Below are positions 44,120-51,259 of a DNA stretch of 51,259 nucleotides, one piece after another. A program made the position numbers and the translations under genes. The notes under the pieces were generated by a model. That model ran no database searches. It was not told the DNA's origin and saw only the letters and a program-made list of their open reading frames with translations. Source of the stretch: Myxococcota bacterium (GTDB lineage Bacteria; Myxococcota_A; Polyangia; Polyangiales; Houyiibacteriaceae). Where the stretch lies: NCBI GenBank assembly GCA_020629955.1, contig JAHDCI010000013.1, forward strand, positions 5,056 through 56,314, read 5' to 3'. The first letter of the stretch is position 1. Each line of letters begins with the position of its first letter.

Positions 44120-47100
44120 TCAAAGCAGGGGCTTTAGGTACTTCCCGGTCACGCTCTTTTTCGATTTCGCGATCTCCTCGGGCGTGCCCGATGCGATGAG
44201 CTGACCCCCGAGTTCGCCGCCTTCGGGACCGAGGTCGATCAGCCAGTCGGCGGATTTCATCACGTCGAGGTTGTGTTCGATCACGATCACGCTGTTCTCT
44301 TGATCGACGAGCTGCTGGAGCACGCCGACGAGTTTGCGCACGTCTTCGAAGTGAAGCCCGGTGGTGGGCTCGTCGAGCACGTAGAGCGTGTGCTCCGTTT
44401 TCGCGCGAAGGGAGCGTCCTTTGCCAAGCTCACTCGCAAGCTTCACCCGCTGCGCCTCTCCGCCGGAGAGCGTATTCGAAGGCTGACCGAGCGTGAGGTA
44501 GCCAAGGCCAACGTCGACCAGACAGGTCGCGAAGCGCGCGATCTTGGGGAAGTTCTCGAAGAAGCTTGCGGCGTCTTCCACCGTCATGGCGAGCACCTCG
44601 GCGATGTTCTTTCCCTTGTAGGTTATCTGCAGCGTCTCGCGGTTGTAGCGCGTACCTTTGCAAACCTCGCACTCGACGAAGATATCGGGCAAGAAGTGCA
44701 TCTCGATCTTCTTGACGCCCTGTCCGCTACACGCTTCGCAGCGACCGCCCTTGACGTTAAACGAGAAGCGTCCGCCCTTATAACCTCGCGCTCGCGCTTC
44801 TTGGGTCTGCGTAAAGACGTTCCGAATCTCGGAGAACATGCCGGTATACGTCGCCGGGTTGGAACGAGGCGTTCGACCGATCGGAGATTGATCCACTTCG
44901 ATGACGCGGTCGATTTTGCCGATGCCATTGACGCGTTTGTGCGCTCCTGGTTTCGCGCGAGAACCGTTCAGGGTCTGCTTCACGGAGCGGAGCAAGATAT
45001 CGTTGACCAGCGTCGACTTGCCCGAGCCCGACACGCCCCCGACAACGACAAGTCCGCCGAGTGGGAAGGCGACATCGATATCCTTGAGATTGTGATGTTT
45101 CGCCCCCTTCACGACGATCGCGTTCTTCTCGTTCACCCGCCGGCGCTCGTTTGGAACCGGCACCTCGCGGTCGCCGCGGAGATACATGGCGGTGAGCGAA
45201 GTTTTGTGCTCGCGCACCTCTTCCATCGTGCCTTCGGCGACGACCTGTCCGCCATGAACGCCGGGGCCAGGACCGATATCAATGAGGTGGTCGGCCGCGC
45301 GGATCATCTCATCGTCGTGCTCGACGACAAGCACGGTATTGCCGATATCTGCGAGGTGGCGAAGGGTCGAGATCAGGCGGGTATTGTCGCGCGGATGAAG
45401 TCCGATCGTGGGCTCGTCGAGCACGTAAGCGGTGCCGACGATTCCGGAGCCCACCTGCGTTGCCAGGCGAATGCGCTGCGCTTCACCGCCGCTGAGCGTT
45501 GAGGTGCGGCGAGAGAGTGAGAGGTAGCCGAGACCGACGGACTGCAAGAACCCGAGGCGCGCGCGCACCTCGCGCAAAATGGGCTCCGCAATCGCTTTGC
45601 CCTCGTCGCCGAGGACCAGCGCGTCGCATAGATCAACCGCGACGTCGATATCGAGCGAGACAAAATCGCTGATGTTGATTCGCTTCGGATCACTGCTCAG
45701 ACCCTTTCGCTTTCTCGCGTCGAGCACGTTCTTCGGAAGCGGCTTTTCAGTCCCGAGGTAAACGGATAGCGCCTTCTCGTTGAGCCGGTGACCAAGGCAG
45801 GAAGGACACTCCTGCTCGGCCATGAAGTCCTGAAGGAACTCCTTCACCCACTTGCTCTCGGTTCGCTCAAACCAGCCCTTAAGGTGCGGGATGACGCCGT
45901 CCCATTGGGCGCCGTACTGGTCCATTTGAGCTGGGGTCGTGCCGTAGAGCAGGATGTTTTGCATCTCCTCGGAGATGGCGGAGAAGCGGGTCGAGGCCTT
46001 GAGCTCGAAGCGCCTCAGGAAACGCCGCTTCAGCTTGCCGCTGAACATTCCGGCGGGCCCCGCTTTTCTCCAGGGCTGAATTGCGTCTTTGCCGATCTGG
46101 GCGTCGACATCCGGCACCACCAAATCGGGATCGAACTCGAGCAGTACGCCGAGGCCATGACAGTGCGCACATGCACCTTGGGGCGAGTTGAACGAGAAGA
46201 GCCGAGGCTCAAGCTCTTCAAGCGCGTAGCCTGGATGCGTCGAGCAGGCGTAGCGTTCGGAGTAAATCGCGTCGCGCCACTCACCCTCTTCTTGAATCGC
46301 GATTTTGACGACACCATCGGCCAGTCCCAGCGCGGTTTCGACGGACTCGGCCAAGCGGGCGCGGCTGCGTTCACTGACCGTTAGACGGTCCACCACCGCC
46401 TCGATATCGTGCTTCTCGTAACGTCCGAGCTCGAGCGGGTTTTCGCCTTCGTTCGCAAGAACATCGCCCAGGCTGATAACGTTGCCGTTCACACGCGCGC
46501 GCACGAAGCCTTCCGCAGAGAGTTCCTCGAGAACCTCGCGATGAAATCCCTTTCGTGCACGAATGACGGGCGCGAGCACCATGATGCGTGTCTTCTCGGG
46601 CAGCCGAGAGACGGCGTCGCTGATCTGCGTTGGGTGGGAAGCCTGAATCGGTTCTTCACATCGGGTGACGACGGTGCCATCACGCTTGGTCTTTGTCGGC
46701 GCCCAGCAGGTTGGCGCGCCGGCTCGGGCGAAGAGCAAGCGAAGGTAGTCGTAGATCTCGGTCGTGGTTGCAACCGTGGACCGCGGGTTGTGTCCGGCGC
46801 GTCGCTGCTCGATTGCAATCGTTGGCGGCAAGCCTTCGATGCTCTCTACATTGGGCTTCTTCTGCTGATCGAGGAACTGCCGCGCGTAGGCGCTCAGCGA
46901 TTCCATGTACTTGCGCTGCCCCTCCGCAAAAATGGTGTCGAACGCGAGCGAGGACTTGCCCGAGCCGCTCAGTCCGGTGATGACCACCAGCCGGTCCCGA
47001 GGAATATCGATATCAACGGCCTTGAGATTGTGCTCACGTGCACCCCGAACCCGAATCTCGCGAATGGGTTCGAAGCGCTTTTTGCCGGTTTTGTCGTAGC

Positions 47101-47125
47101 TCTTGGAGGCTTTTCTGGTGCTCAC
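44120..47125 (-). CDS. uvrA: Excinuclease ABC subunit A
   Basis: UvrA (1001 aa) is the damage-sensing ABC-type ATPase of nucleotide excision repair. Seen are the first Walker [14 protein letters not shown], the insertion [10 protein letters not shown], the first zinc module (CSTH ... CAHC in [22 protein letters not shown] and [10 protein letters not shown]), the ABC signature [15 protein letters not shown], the second Walker [14 protein letters not shown], the second zinc module ([18 protein letters not shown]) and the second signature [18 protein letters not shown]. The first module has His in place of its second Cys, which can still bind zinc. It starts with a GTG and has a basic leader of about 22 residues. 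About 60 residues longer than typical forms. Confidence 0.96.
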   Translation of the reverse strand: MSTRKASKSYDKTGKKRFEPIREIRVRGAREHNLKAVDIDIPRDRLVVITGLSGSGKSSLAFDTIFAEGQRKYMESLSAYARQFLDQQKKPNVESIEGLPPTIAIEQRRAGHNPRSTVATTTEIYDYLRLLFARAGAPTCWAPTKTKRDGTVVTRCEEPIQASHPTQISDAVSRLPEKTRIMVLAPVIRARKGFHREVLEELSAEGFVRARVNGNVISLGDVLANEGENPLELGRYEKHDIEAVVDRLTVSERSRARLAESVETALGLADGVVKIAIQEEGEWRDAIYSERYACSTHPGYALEELEPRLFSFNSPQGACAHCHGLGVLLEFDPDLVVPDVDAQIGKDAIQPWRKAGPAGMFSGKLKRRFLRRFELKASTRFSAISEEMQNILLYGTTPAQMDQYGAQWDGVIPHLKGWFERTESKWVKEFLQDFMAEQECPSCLGHRLNEKALSVYLGTEKPLPKNVLDARKRKGLSSDPKRINISDFVSLDIDVAVDLCDALVLGDEGKAIAEPILREVRARLGFLQSVGLGYLSLSRRTSTLSGGEAQRIRLATQVGSGIVGTAYVLDEPTIGLHPRDNTRLISTLRHLADIGNTVLVVEHDDEMIRAADHLIDIGPGPGVHGGQVVAEGTMEEVREHKTSLTAMYLRGDREVPVPNERRRVNEKNAIVVKGAKHHNLKDIDVAFPLGGLVVVGGVSGSGKSTLVNDILLRSVKQTLNGSRAKPGAHKRVNGIGKIDRVIEVDQSPIGRTPRSNPATYTGMFSEIRNVFTQTQEARARGYKGGRFSFNVKGGRCEACSGQGVKKIEMHFLPDIFVECEVCKGTRYNRETLQITYKGKNIAEVLAMTVEDAASFFENFPKIARFATCLVDVGLGYLTLGQPSNTLSGGEAQRVKLASELGKGRSLRAKTEHTLYVLDEPTTGLHFEDVRKLVGVLQQLVDQENSVIVIEHNLDVMKSADWLIDLGPEGGELGGQLIASGTPEEIAKSKKSVTGKYLKPLL

Positions 47126-47249
47126 GTGTCGTTTCCGAGCGTTCGAGGAAAGGCTGTCGCGATGGCGTATTTTGCCAAGCGCGCTGCATCCTACGCTCCT
47201 AGTGCGACAAATCGAGCCGAGAAAGGCTCGAAGCCAAAAGAACGGGTTG

Positions 47250-48521
47250 TTACTGAATCACAACCGCGCCCTGAAGATCGCTCGCGGGGTTTTCGGAGCG
47301 GTATTCGGTAACCGAGAACAGCACGCGCGAGGGCTCAGCGACCTGGATAGGGCCGTGAAGGATGGCGCCCGCGAGATCGAGCCGAGAGTCTGAGAGCGTT
47401 AGCGAAGTGAGTTCGGTTCCCGTGATCACCACGGTGCTTTTCACCGCGGAAAGCCCTGCCGACCCGCCGATGACCTGAATGGTTGACTCCTCGGCAATGA
47501 GCTCTTCGATACGTGCGGATTCGATCCGGACATCCGAGCAACCGAGGAGTTCGACGCGCCGAACCTGGCCACGAACCACGAAAGGCTCGCGCTGCCCTTC
47601 GCATCGCACGAGCTCTTGCGATGCGGTTTCCGGGAGAGCGCGGGGACTAGGGGCGGACGCGAACCATTGGGCAAGGCCAGCTGGGTTTTCGACCAAAGGG
47701 TTGTGACCGGCGCCTTCTTCGATATGAAGAGGAGCCCCGAGTCGGCCTTCTAACGCAAAGGCGGTACGAATGGGAGCAACGGTATCTTCCGACCCCCAAT
47801 AGATCTTCACCGGGAAGGATGCGTTGCGTAGGGATCGAAGGGCAGGGCCGAGATCGGTGTAGATGAGACCGATCATCGCACCTCCTTGGCCGTCACCGCT
47901 CATGCCGCGAATGGTTTCTTCTCCAGGTTCAAATGCCCGCATCGCGCCAACGGCCGACTCGGCGAATCCCTGTAGCGGCCCAGTCGATTCGAGCGAACGG
48001 CGCACGCTCGCCCCGACAAAGGCTTCTCGGTGAAGCACCCCGGCGACGTCGACCAGCGCGAGACTACGAATCAGCTCCGGGGCCCGCGCCGCGAGCTCGA
48101 TCGCAACCGCACCACCCATCGAATGTCCGACCAAATCGAAGGGTGCAAACGGGCGAAGATGGGGGATCAACGCGTCCGCTATGCGGATCGGATCGGGCGC
48201 GTCGATCGCCTGGCTTTCGCCGAAGCCCGGAAGGTCCGGGGCGACCACTTGCCGGCCGCTCAACGCGCTCGCGAAGGCCTCCCACTCTGCGCCCGCCGTC
48301 TGCCCAACACCGTGAATCGCGACGACGGGAACTTCTGCGCTCTCTTGCCCAAAGTGGCGCAGATGAATCGTAGACGGCCCCGCAAACGAGGGGCCCTCCC
48401 GATGCGCCGGAAGCGTGGTTTCACTCGCGTGAAAATTGGGTGCCGATCCGCCACAGGCGAGCAGCGCACAGGACAGCAAAAAGCCCTCGAAGCAGGGCAA
48501 CGAGGGCTTCGCGAAACGCAC
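47250..48521 (-). CDS. Alpha/beta-hydrolase lipoprotein with a repetitive beta tail
   Basis: The 423-residue protein starts at a GTG five bases after the AgmX-type gene. It has a lipoprotein signal (FEGFLLSCALLAC, Cys23), an alpha/beta-hydrolase domain with VVAIHGVGQTAG, APDLPGFGES, the nucleophile GHSMGGAVAIE (Ser near 133), VKIYWGSEDTVAP and EGAGHNPLVE, and a C-terminal 120 residues with short repeating beta units (RVELLGCSDVRIESARIEELIAEESTIQVIGG to LTSLTLSDSRLDLAGAILHG) that suggest a small beta-helix. Substrate unknown. Its first codons contain an intrinsic-terminator-like hairpin, so expression beyond the first codons may be low or controlled. Confidence 0.82.
   Translation of the reverse strand: MRFAKPSLPCFEGFLLSCALLACGGSAPNFHASETTLPAHREGPSFAGPSTIHLRHFGQESAEVPVVAIHGVGQTAGAEWEAFASALSGRQVVAPDLPGFGESQAIDAPDPIRIADALIPHLRPFAPFDLVGHSMGGAVAIELAARAPELIRSLALVDVAGVLHREAFVGASVRRSLESTGPLQGFAESAVGAMRAFEPGEETIRGMSGDGQGGAMIGLIYTDLGPALRSLRNASFPVKIYWGSEDTVAPIRTAFALEGRLGAPLHIEEGAGHNPLVENPAGLAQWFASAPSPRALPETASQELVRCEGQREPFVVRGQVRRVELLGCSDVRIESARIEELIAEESTIQVIGGSAGLSAVKSTVVITGTELTSLTLSDSRLDLAGAILHGPIQVAEPSRVLFSVTEYRSENPASDLQGAVVIQ
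48478..48509 (-). terminator. Intrinsic terminator inside the 5' coding part of the hydrolase gene
   Basis: On the minus strand AAGCCCTCG and CGAGGGCTT form a perfect 9-base-pair stem with an 11-base loop, and the descending arm runs into TTTTT. It lies at codons 5-15 of the hydrolase gene and about 18-49 bases after the AgmX-type stop, the right place for the end of the AgmX-type transcript. Confidence 0.7.
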
Positions 48522-48526
48522 GTCGC

Positions 48527-49114
48527 TCAGTTTCGCGGCGTGAGGTTAAACGGCTGGCTTACGACCGCGCATCCCCCGGTGGGACGCGGATAATCCCAGC
48601 CCTGGGCTGCTCGTCGAACACATGCGAAGACATCACGGTCGCGAAGCGATCCGCCCACGTTGACCGATGCCGGCGAACCATTTTCTTCGATCGTGACGCG
48701 AAGGCTAACTCGGCCCTGGAGCATATTGTTGGTGCGGAGCTGACGCTCGTAGCAGGAGCGGACCTGCGGCTGAACCCGAGCGAAGAAGGTGCGAAGGGTT
48801 CCGGAGCTGATTTCACCATTGCACTCGCGGCGCATTCGACCGGCACGCATGACGCTCATCGTGGCTTCCTCGGTCATCTCTGGTTCTTCGGGCTCTTCCG
48901 GAACGAGCTCTTCCATCGGAGGAAGCTCAACCGTCTCCCCAAACGCCATCGTCGTGGGAGTCGGAGGTGGCGTATTCTGTGCGACCGGCGCTTCCACTTC
49001 AGGTTCCGGCTCGTCCTGCATTCCACAGTAAAGACCGATGCCCGCGAGCAGGAAAAGGATTCCAAGCATGGCGTACATCATTCCGCCGCTATTGGTAGGG
49101 GGTTGTTCTGTCAC
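48527..49114 (-). CDS. AgmX/PglI C-terminal-domain protein
   Basis: The 195-residue protein has one membrane helix near the start (MMYAMLGILFLLAGIGLYCGM), a Pro/Glu/Thr-rich stretch of about 60 residues that could span the periplasm, and a C-terminal domain (GTLRTFFARVQPQVRSCYERQLRTNNMLQGRVSLRVTIEENGSPASVNVGGSLRDRDVFACVRRAAQGWDYPRPTGGCAVVSQPFNL shortened here to its outline) of the AgmX/PglI kind, which has a TonB-like outline and two or three Cys. In Myxococcus AgmX is linked to gliding. The role here is open. Confidence 0.85.
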   Translation of the reverse strand: MTEQPPTNSGGMMYAMLGILFLLAGIGLYCGMQDEPEPEVEAPVAQNTPPPTPTTMAFGETVELPPMEELVPEEPEEPEMTEEATMSVMRAGRMRRECNGEISSGTLRTFFARVQPQVRSCYERQLRTNNMLQGRVSLRVTIEENGSPASVNVGGSLRDRDVFACVRRAAQGWDYPRPTGGCAVVSQPFNLTPRN

Positions 49115-49165
49115 TTCTGCCTCATAGGGATGGAGCGCGGACCCTAACAGGGATTTCGAAAAGCT

Positions 49166-49300
49166 TCACCTGAAACTCGATCCTGCATGGATTGCGCGCA
49201 AACGTTGTTGAAAATCGGAGAGATAGGAGAGAAGGGCCTGAGGTTTTTCGAACTCATCGCACTCGAAGAGTAGCGATGCGTCGTCCTCCGTTGGACGCAT
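49166..49300 (-). CDS. Possible small acidic protein
   Basis: A 44-codon frame from ATG 49300 (MRPTEDDASLLFECDEF, then EKPQALLSYLSDFQQRLRAI) with an AAGGAGA about 11 bases upstream. Composition is like a real helical peptide and it fills the space before the AgmX-type gene on the same strand. The frame stays open to 49549, but that part overlaps a better gene on the plus strand. Evidence is thin. Confidence 0.3.
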   Translation of the reverse strand: MRPTEDDASLLFECDEFEKPQALLSYLSDFQQRLRAIHAGSSFR

Positions 49301-49390
49301 GGATGCCTGCTCTCCTTGGGTTACGATTTCATCGGAAAACCCTTCCTCCTTCGCAAGCGCCGATCGATGCGGCCTGCTACTCTCTACGGG

Positions 49391-50140
49391 ATGTTCGGAC
49401 GCGAACCACTCCGGCCCTGGCATGTTGGTCTGCTCTTTCCCAAGACGATTCGAGAGAGTCTGATCGCCCTTCACCAGAGCGGAACGGTCCCCTACGCCGA
49501 AATTCCCAATCTTTGGCAGATTCAACTCGGCATCCTGCGGTTTTGGCATCGCGTATTCTTTCGCTCAGAGACGATCGGACAGTGCGACGATTTCCCCGTT
49601 CGCCCGACCTGGCGCGCGAAGCTTCTTGAGACGCGCGCTTTTCGCTTTCCGTTCTTGATGCGCGAAAGGGCGATTCACCCGCTCGATTTTTCCGGTCTCG
49701 CTTCTTCACCGGAGCGGGTCGTTTCTCACCTGATGGCGGCACATCACGATGGGGTTCAGTTTATCTATGACTTTGAGCTGCTTCGTTCGCGGCCCGAGTA
49801 CCTGGAGCGCGTTCGAGACCAGAGCGCGGCGGTTGTCGCTGGGACGCATCCCCGCGGTGAGTGGCTACGCGACCTGGTGGTTTACGAACGCTATCACGAG
49901 AATCTTCTCGACGAGGTAAGTGCGTTTTTGCGCGGCGAAGTGCGCGTGACCCCTGAACAAGAAAACGATCCGGACATTCTCTTTTCCGCGTATTTGCGTT
50001 GGTGTGCGCGTCAGCCAAGCACGCCTGGCGAGACCGCTCGACTCTTCCTGAGCGGAGGGTATTCCATTGCCGGCGGCCTTTCGGAGGCGAGCGTTCGCGA
50101 GAGGCCGTCTACGAAACGTGTCCTGCGAGAGAGTCTATGA
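49391..50140 (+). CDS. Conserved-looking protein of unknown function, coupled to ygiQ
   Basis: The 249-residue product (from ATG 49391; ATG 49367 and TTG 49316 are possible too) has no recognised motif, signal peptide or TM helix. It is rich in Trp, Phe and Arg at the start (LRPWHVGLLFPKTIRESLIALHQSG, IQLGILRFWHRVFF) and helical and acidic in the middle (VVYERYHENLLDEVSAFLRGEV). Its TGA overlaps the ATG of the YgiQ gene (ATGA), so the two are translated together and may share a pathway. No Shine-Dalgarno is clear for any start. Confidence 0.65.
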   Translation: MFGREPLRPWHVGLLFPKTIRESLIALHQSGTVPYAEIPNLWQIQLGILRFWHRVFFRSETIGQCDDFPVRPTWRAKLLETRAFRFPFLMRERAIHPLDFSGLASSPERVVSHLMAAHHDGVQFIYDFELLRSRPEYLERVRDQSAAVVAGTHPRGEWLRDLVVYERYHENLLDEVSAFLRGEVRVTPEQENDPDILFSAYLRWCARQPSTPGETARLFLSGGYSIAGGLSEASVRERPSTKRVLRESL

Positions 50141-51259
50141 GTCAGCTAATCCCGATCCGAAAAAAGCGCGGGAATCCGAGCGATGCGTTCCTTCCTACGA
50201 CCCGTGAAGAGATGGAGAGTCGTGGCTGGGATGCCATCGATATTCTCATCGTGAACGGAGATGCCTATGTCGATCACCCGGCCTTTGGCGGCGCGCTGAT
50301 CGGCCGCTTCCTCGAAGCTCGTGGATATCGCGTCGGCATGATCAGTCAGCCGCGCTGGGATTCTCCGGAAGACCTGAAAGTCATGGGCACGCCAAAGCTC
50401 TTTGTGGGCATCACGGCGGGCAATCTCGACTCGATGTTGAACAAGCTCACGGCGCAGAAAAAGACGCGCGCCGAAGATGCCTACAGTCCTGGCGGGCATA
50501 CGAACGCTCGACCCAATCGCGCGACGATCGTCTACTCCAACCTATGCCGTCAGGCTTTTAAGGGTACGCCGATCGTCATCGGCGGCATTGAAGCATCGCT
50601 TCGGAGGATCGCGCATTACGATTATTGGAGCGACTCCGTTCGCCGTTCGATTCTTCTCGACAGCAAGGCAGATATGCTCATTTTCGGAATGGGCGAGCGG
50701 CCGGTCTGGGAGGTCGCCGATGGCCTGCGCGATGGCAACACGATTCGTGAGCTTCGCGATATCCGCGGCACGGCGTTCGTGATGCGAAAAGGGGAGTGGG
50801 AAGACCTTCCCAAAGCGCAGCGGGTTGCCGACAAGAACCCCGTCTGGCTCCCAAGCTACGATGAAGTCCGCTCGGACCTCGATGCGTTCTCTCGGATGTC
50901 CGGAGCCTTTCAACGGGAGACGAACCCGGGAAACGCTCGGCCCATCGTGCAACCGCACGGCAACGAGGCCGTCTACTTCAATCCGCCCGCGCAGCCACTC
51001 GATACCGAGCTCATGGACGAGCTCTACGACCTGCCTTTCGCGCGTGCCCCGCACCCTTCTTATCGAGAGCAGATTCCCGCGTTTGACACGGTGAAACATT
51101 CGATCGTGACCATGCGGGGTTGCTTTGGCGGCTGCTCATTCTGCTCCATTACGGAGCACGAAGGGCGCGTGATTCAATCGCGCTCCGCGGAGAGCATTCT
51201 TCGCGAGGTTCGGGCACTTCGGCGCATGAAGGATTTCTCGGGCGTCATTACCGACGTCG
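50137..51259 (+). CDS. YgiQ-family radical SAM protein, partial
   Basis: The gene runs off the right end of the window after 374 codons; family members are usually 600 residues or more, so about half is missing. The N-terminal part is typical of YgiQ (UPF0313): AFLPTTREEMESRGWDAIDILIVNGDAYVDHPAFG, GRFLEARGYRVGMISQP, and VIGGIEASLRRIAHYDYWSD. The iron-sulfur motif CxxxCxxC is seen in MRGCFGGCSFCSITEHEGR (Cys329, Cys333, Cys336). It should bind a 4Fe-4S cluster and SAM; the reaction is unknown. The start overlaps the stop of the gene before it. Confidence 0.93.
   Translation, partial: MSQLIPIRKKRGNPSDAFLPTTREEMESRGWDAIDILIVNGDAYVDHPAFGGALIGRFLEARGYRVGMISQPRWDSPEDLKVMGTPKLFVGITAGNLDSMLNKLTAQKKTRAEDAYSPGGHTNARPNRATIVYSNLCRQAFKGTPIVIGGIEASLRRIAHYDYWSDSVRRSILLDSKADMLIFGMGERPVWEVADGLRDGNTIRELRDIRGTAFVMRKGEWEDLPKAQRVADKNPVWLPSYDEVRSDLDAFSRMSGAFQRETNPGNARPIVQPHGNEAVYFNPPAQPLDTELMDELYDLPFARAPHPSYREQIPAFDTVKHSIVTMRGCFGGCSFCSITEHEGRVIQSRSAESILREVRALRRMKDFSGVITDV

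Noticed and set aside
44273-45502. 409-codon plus-strand frame
   Set aside because: It is antisense to uvrA, which has complete motifs in its own frame.
49301-49549. Longer minus-strand frame upstream of the small ORF
   Set aside because: It overlaps the start of a longer, better gene on the plus strand and shows no protein-like pattern.

Overview
The window reads as a chromosomal piece of a Gram-negative bacterium, most likely a member of the Myxococcota (the old Deltaproteobacteria). The pointers are an AgmX/PglI C-terminal-domain protein, MopE-type metal-binding repeats, several lipoproteins with Asp/Ala-rich linkers after the lipobox, two eukaryotic-type Ser/Thr kinases, a sigma-54 activator, outer-membrane beta-barrel and TolC-type genes, and dense ATGA/GTGA gene overlaps. 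The species cannot be named from the sequence alone.

Layout. 0.2-8.4 kb: the translation and transcription operon rimP-nusA-ylxR/ylxQ fusion-infB-ylxP-rbfA-nrnA-truB on the minus strand, almost all genes overlapping by 1-4 bases. 8.7-9.2 kb: a YbjN-like gene. 9.5-19.8 kb: a six-gene minus-strand metal-efflux operon (TolC-type outer-membrane factor, CusB, CusA, cupredoxin lipoprotein, sensor kinase, sigma-54 response regulator), preceded by a good sigma-54 promoter and a TGTGACC dyad. 19.9-24 kb: an IrrE-type peptidase with a two-TM partner, and a secreted esterase fused to a LAS/extensin-like metallopeptidase domain. 24.2-27.9 kb: an orphan hybrid histidine kinase, a hypothetical lipoprotein and a vWA lipoprotein. 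28.2-34.8 kb: deaD with a clear terminator, a small membrane protein, a MopE/C-type-lectin lipoprotein, a membrane-anchored Ser/Thr kinase and a lipoprotein L,D-transpeptidase. 35.2-37.1 kb: a di-iron ferritin-like protein and its MerR-type regulator. 37.3-41.8 kb: a secreted HEWG-type protein and a TetR/beta-barrel/13-heme cytochrome cluster. 42-47 kb: a second Ser/Thr kinase, RNase P RNA, rpsO and uvrA. 47.2-51.3 kb: an alpha/beta-hydrolase lipoprotein, the AgmX-type protein, an unknown gene and the start of a YgiQ radical-SAM gene cut by the window end.

The parts most worth following are: (i) the beta-barrel plus 13-CXXCH cytochrome pair, which looks like an outer-membrane electron conduit under a TetR regulator; (ii) the metal-efflux operon that encodes its own sigma-54 two-component system and carries a matching promoter almost touching the first start codon; (iii) a dispersed repeat of about 60-180 bp present three times, each time just 3' of a gene; and (iv) an intrinsic terminator buried in the signal-peptide codons of the alpha/beta-hydrolase gene. 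All family assignments come from reading motifs by eye; no database search was possible.
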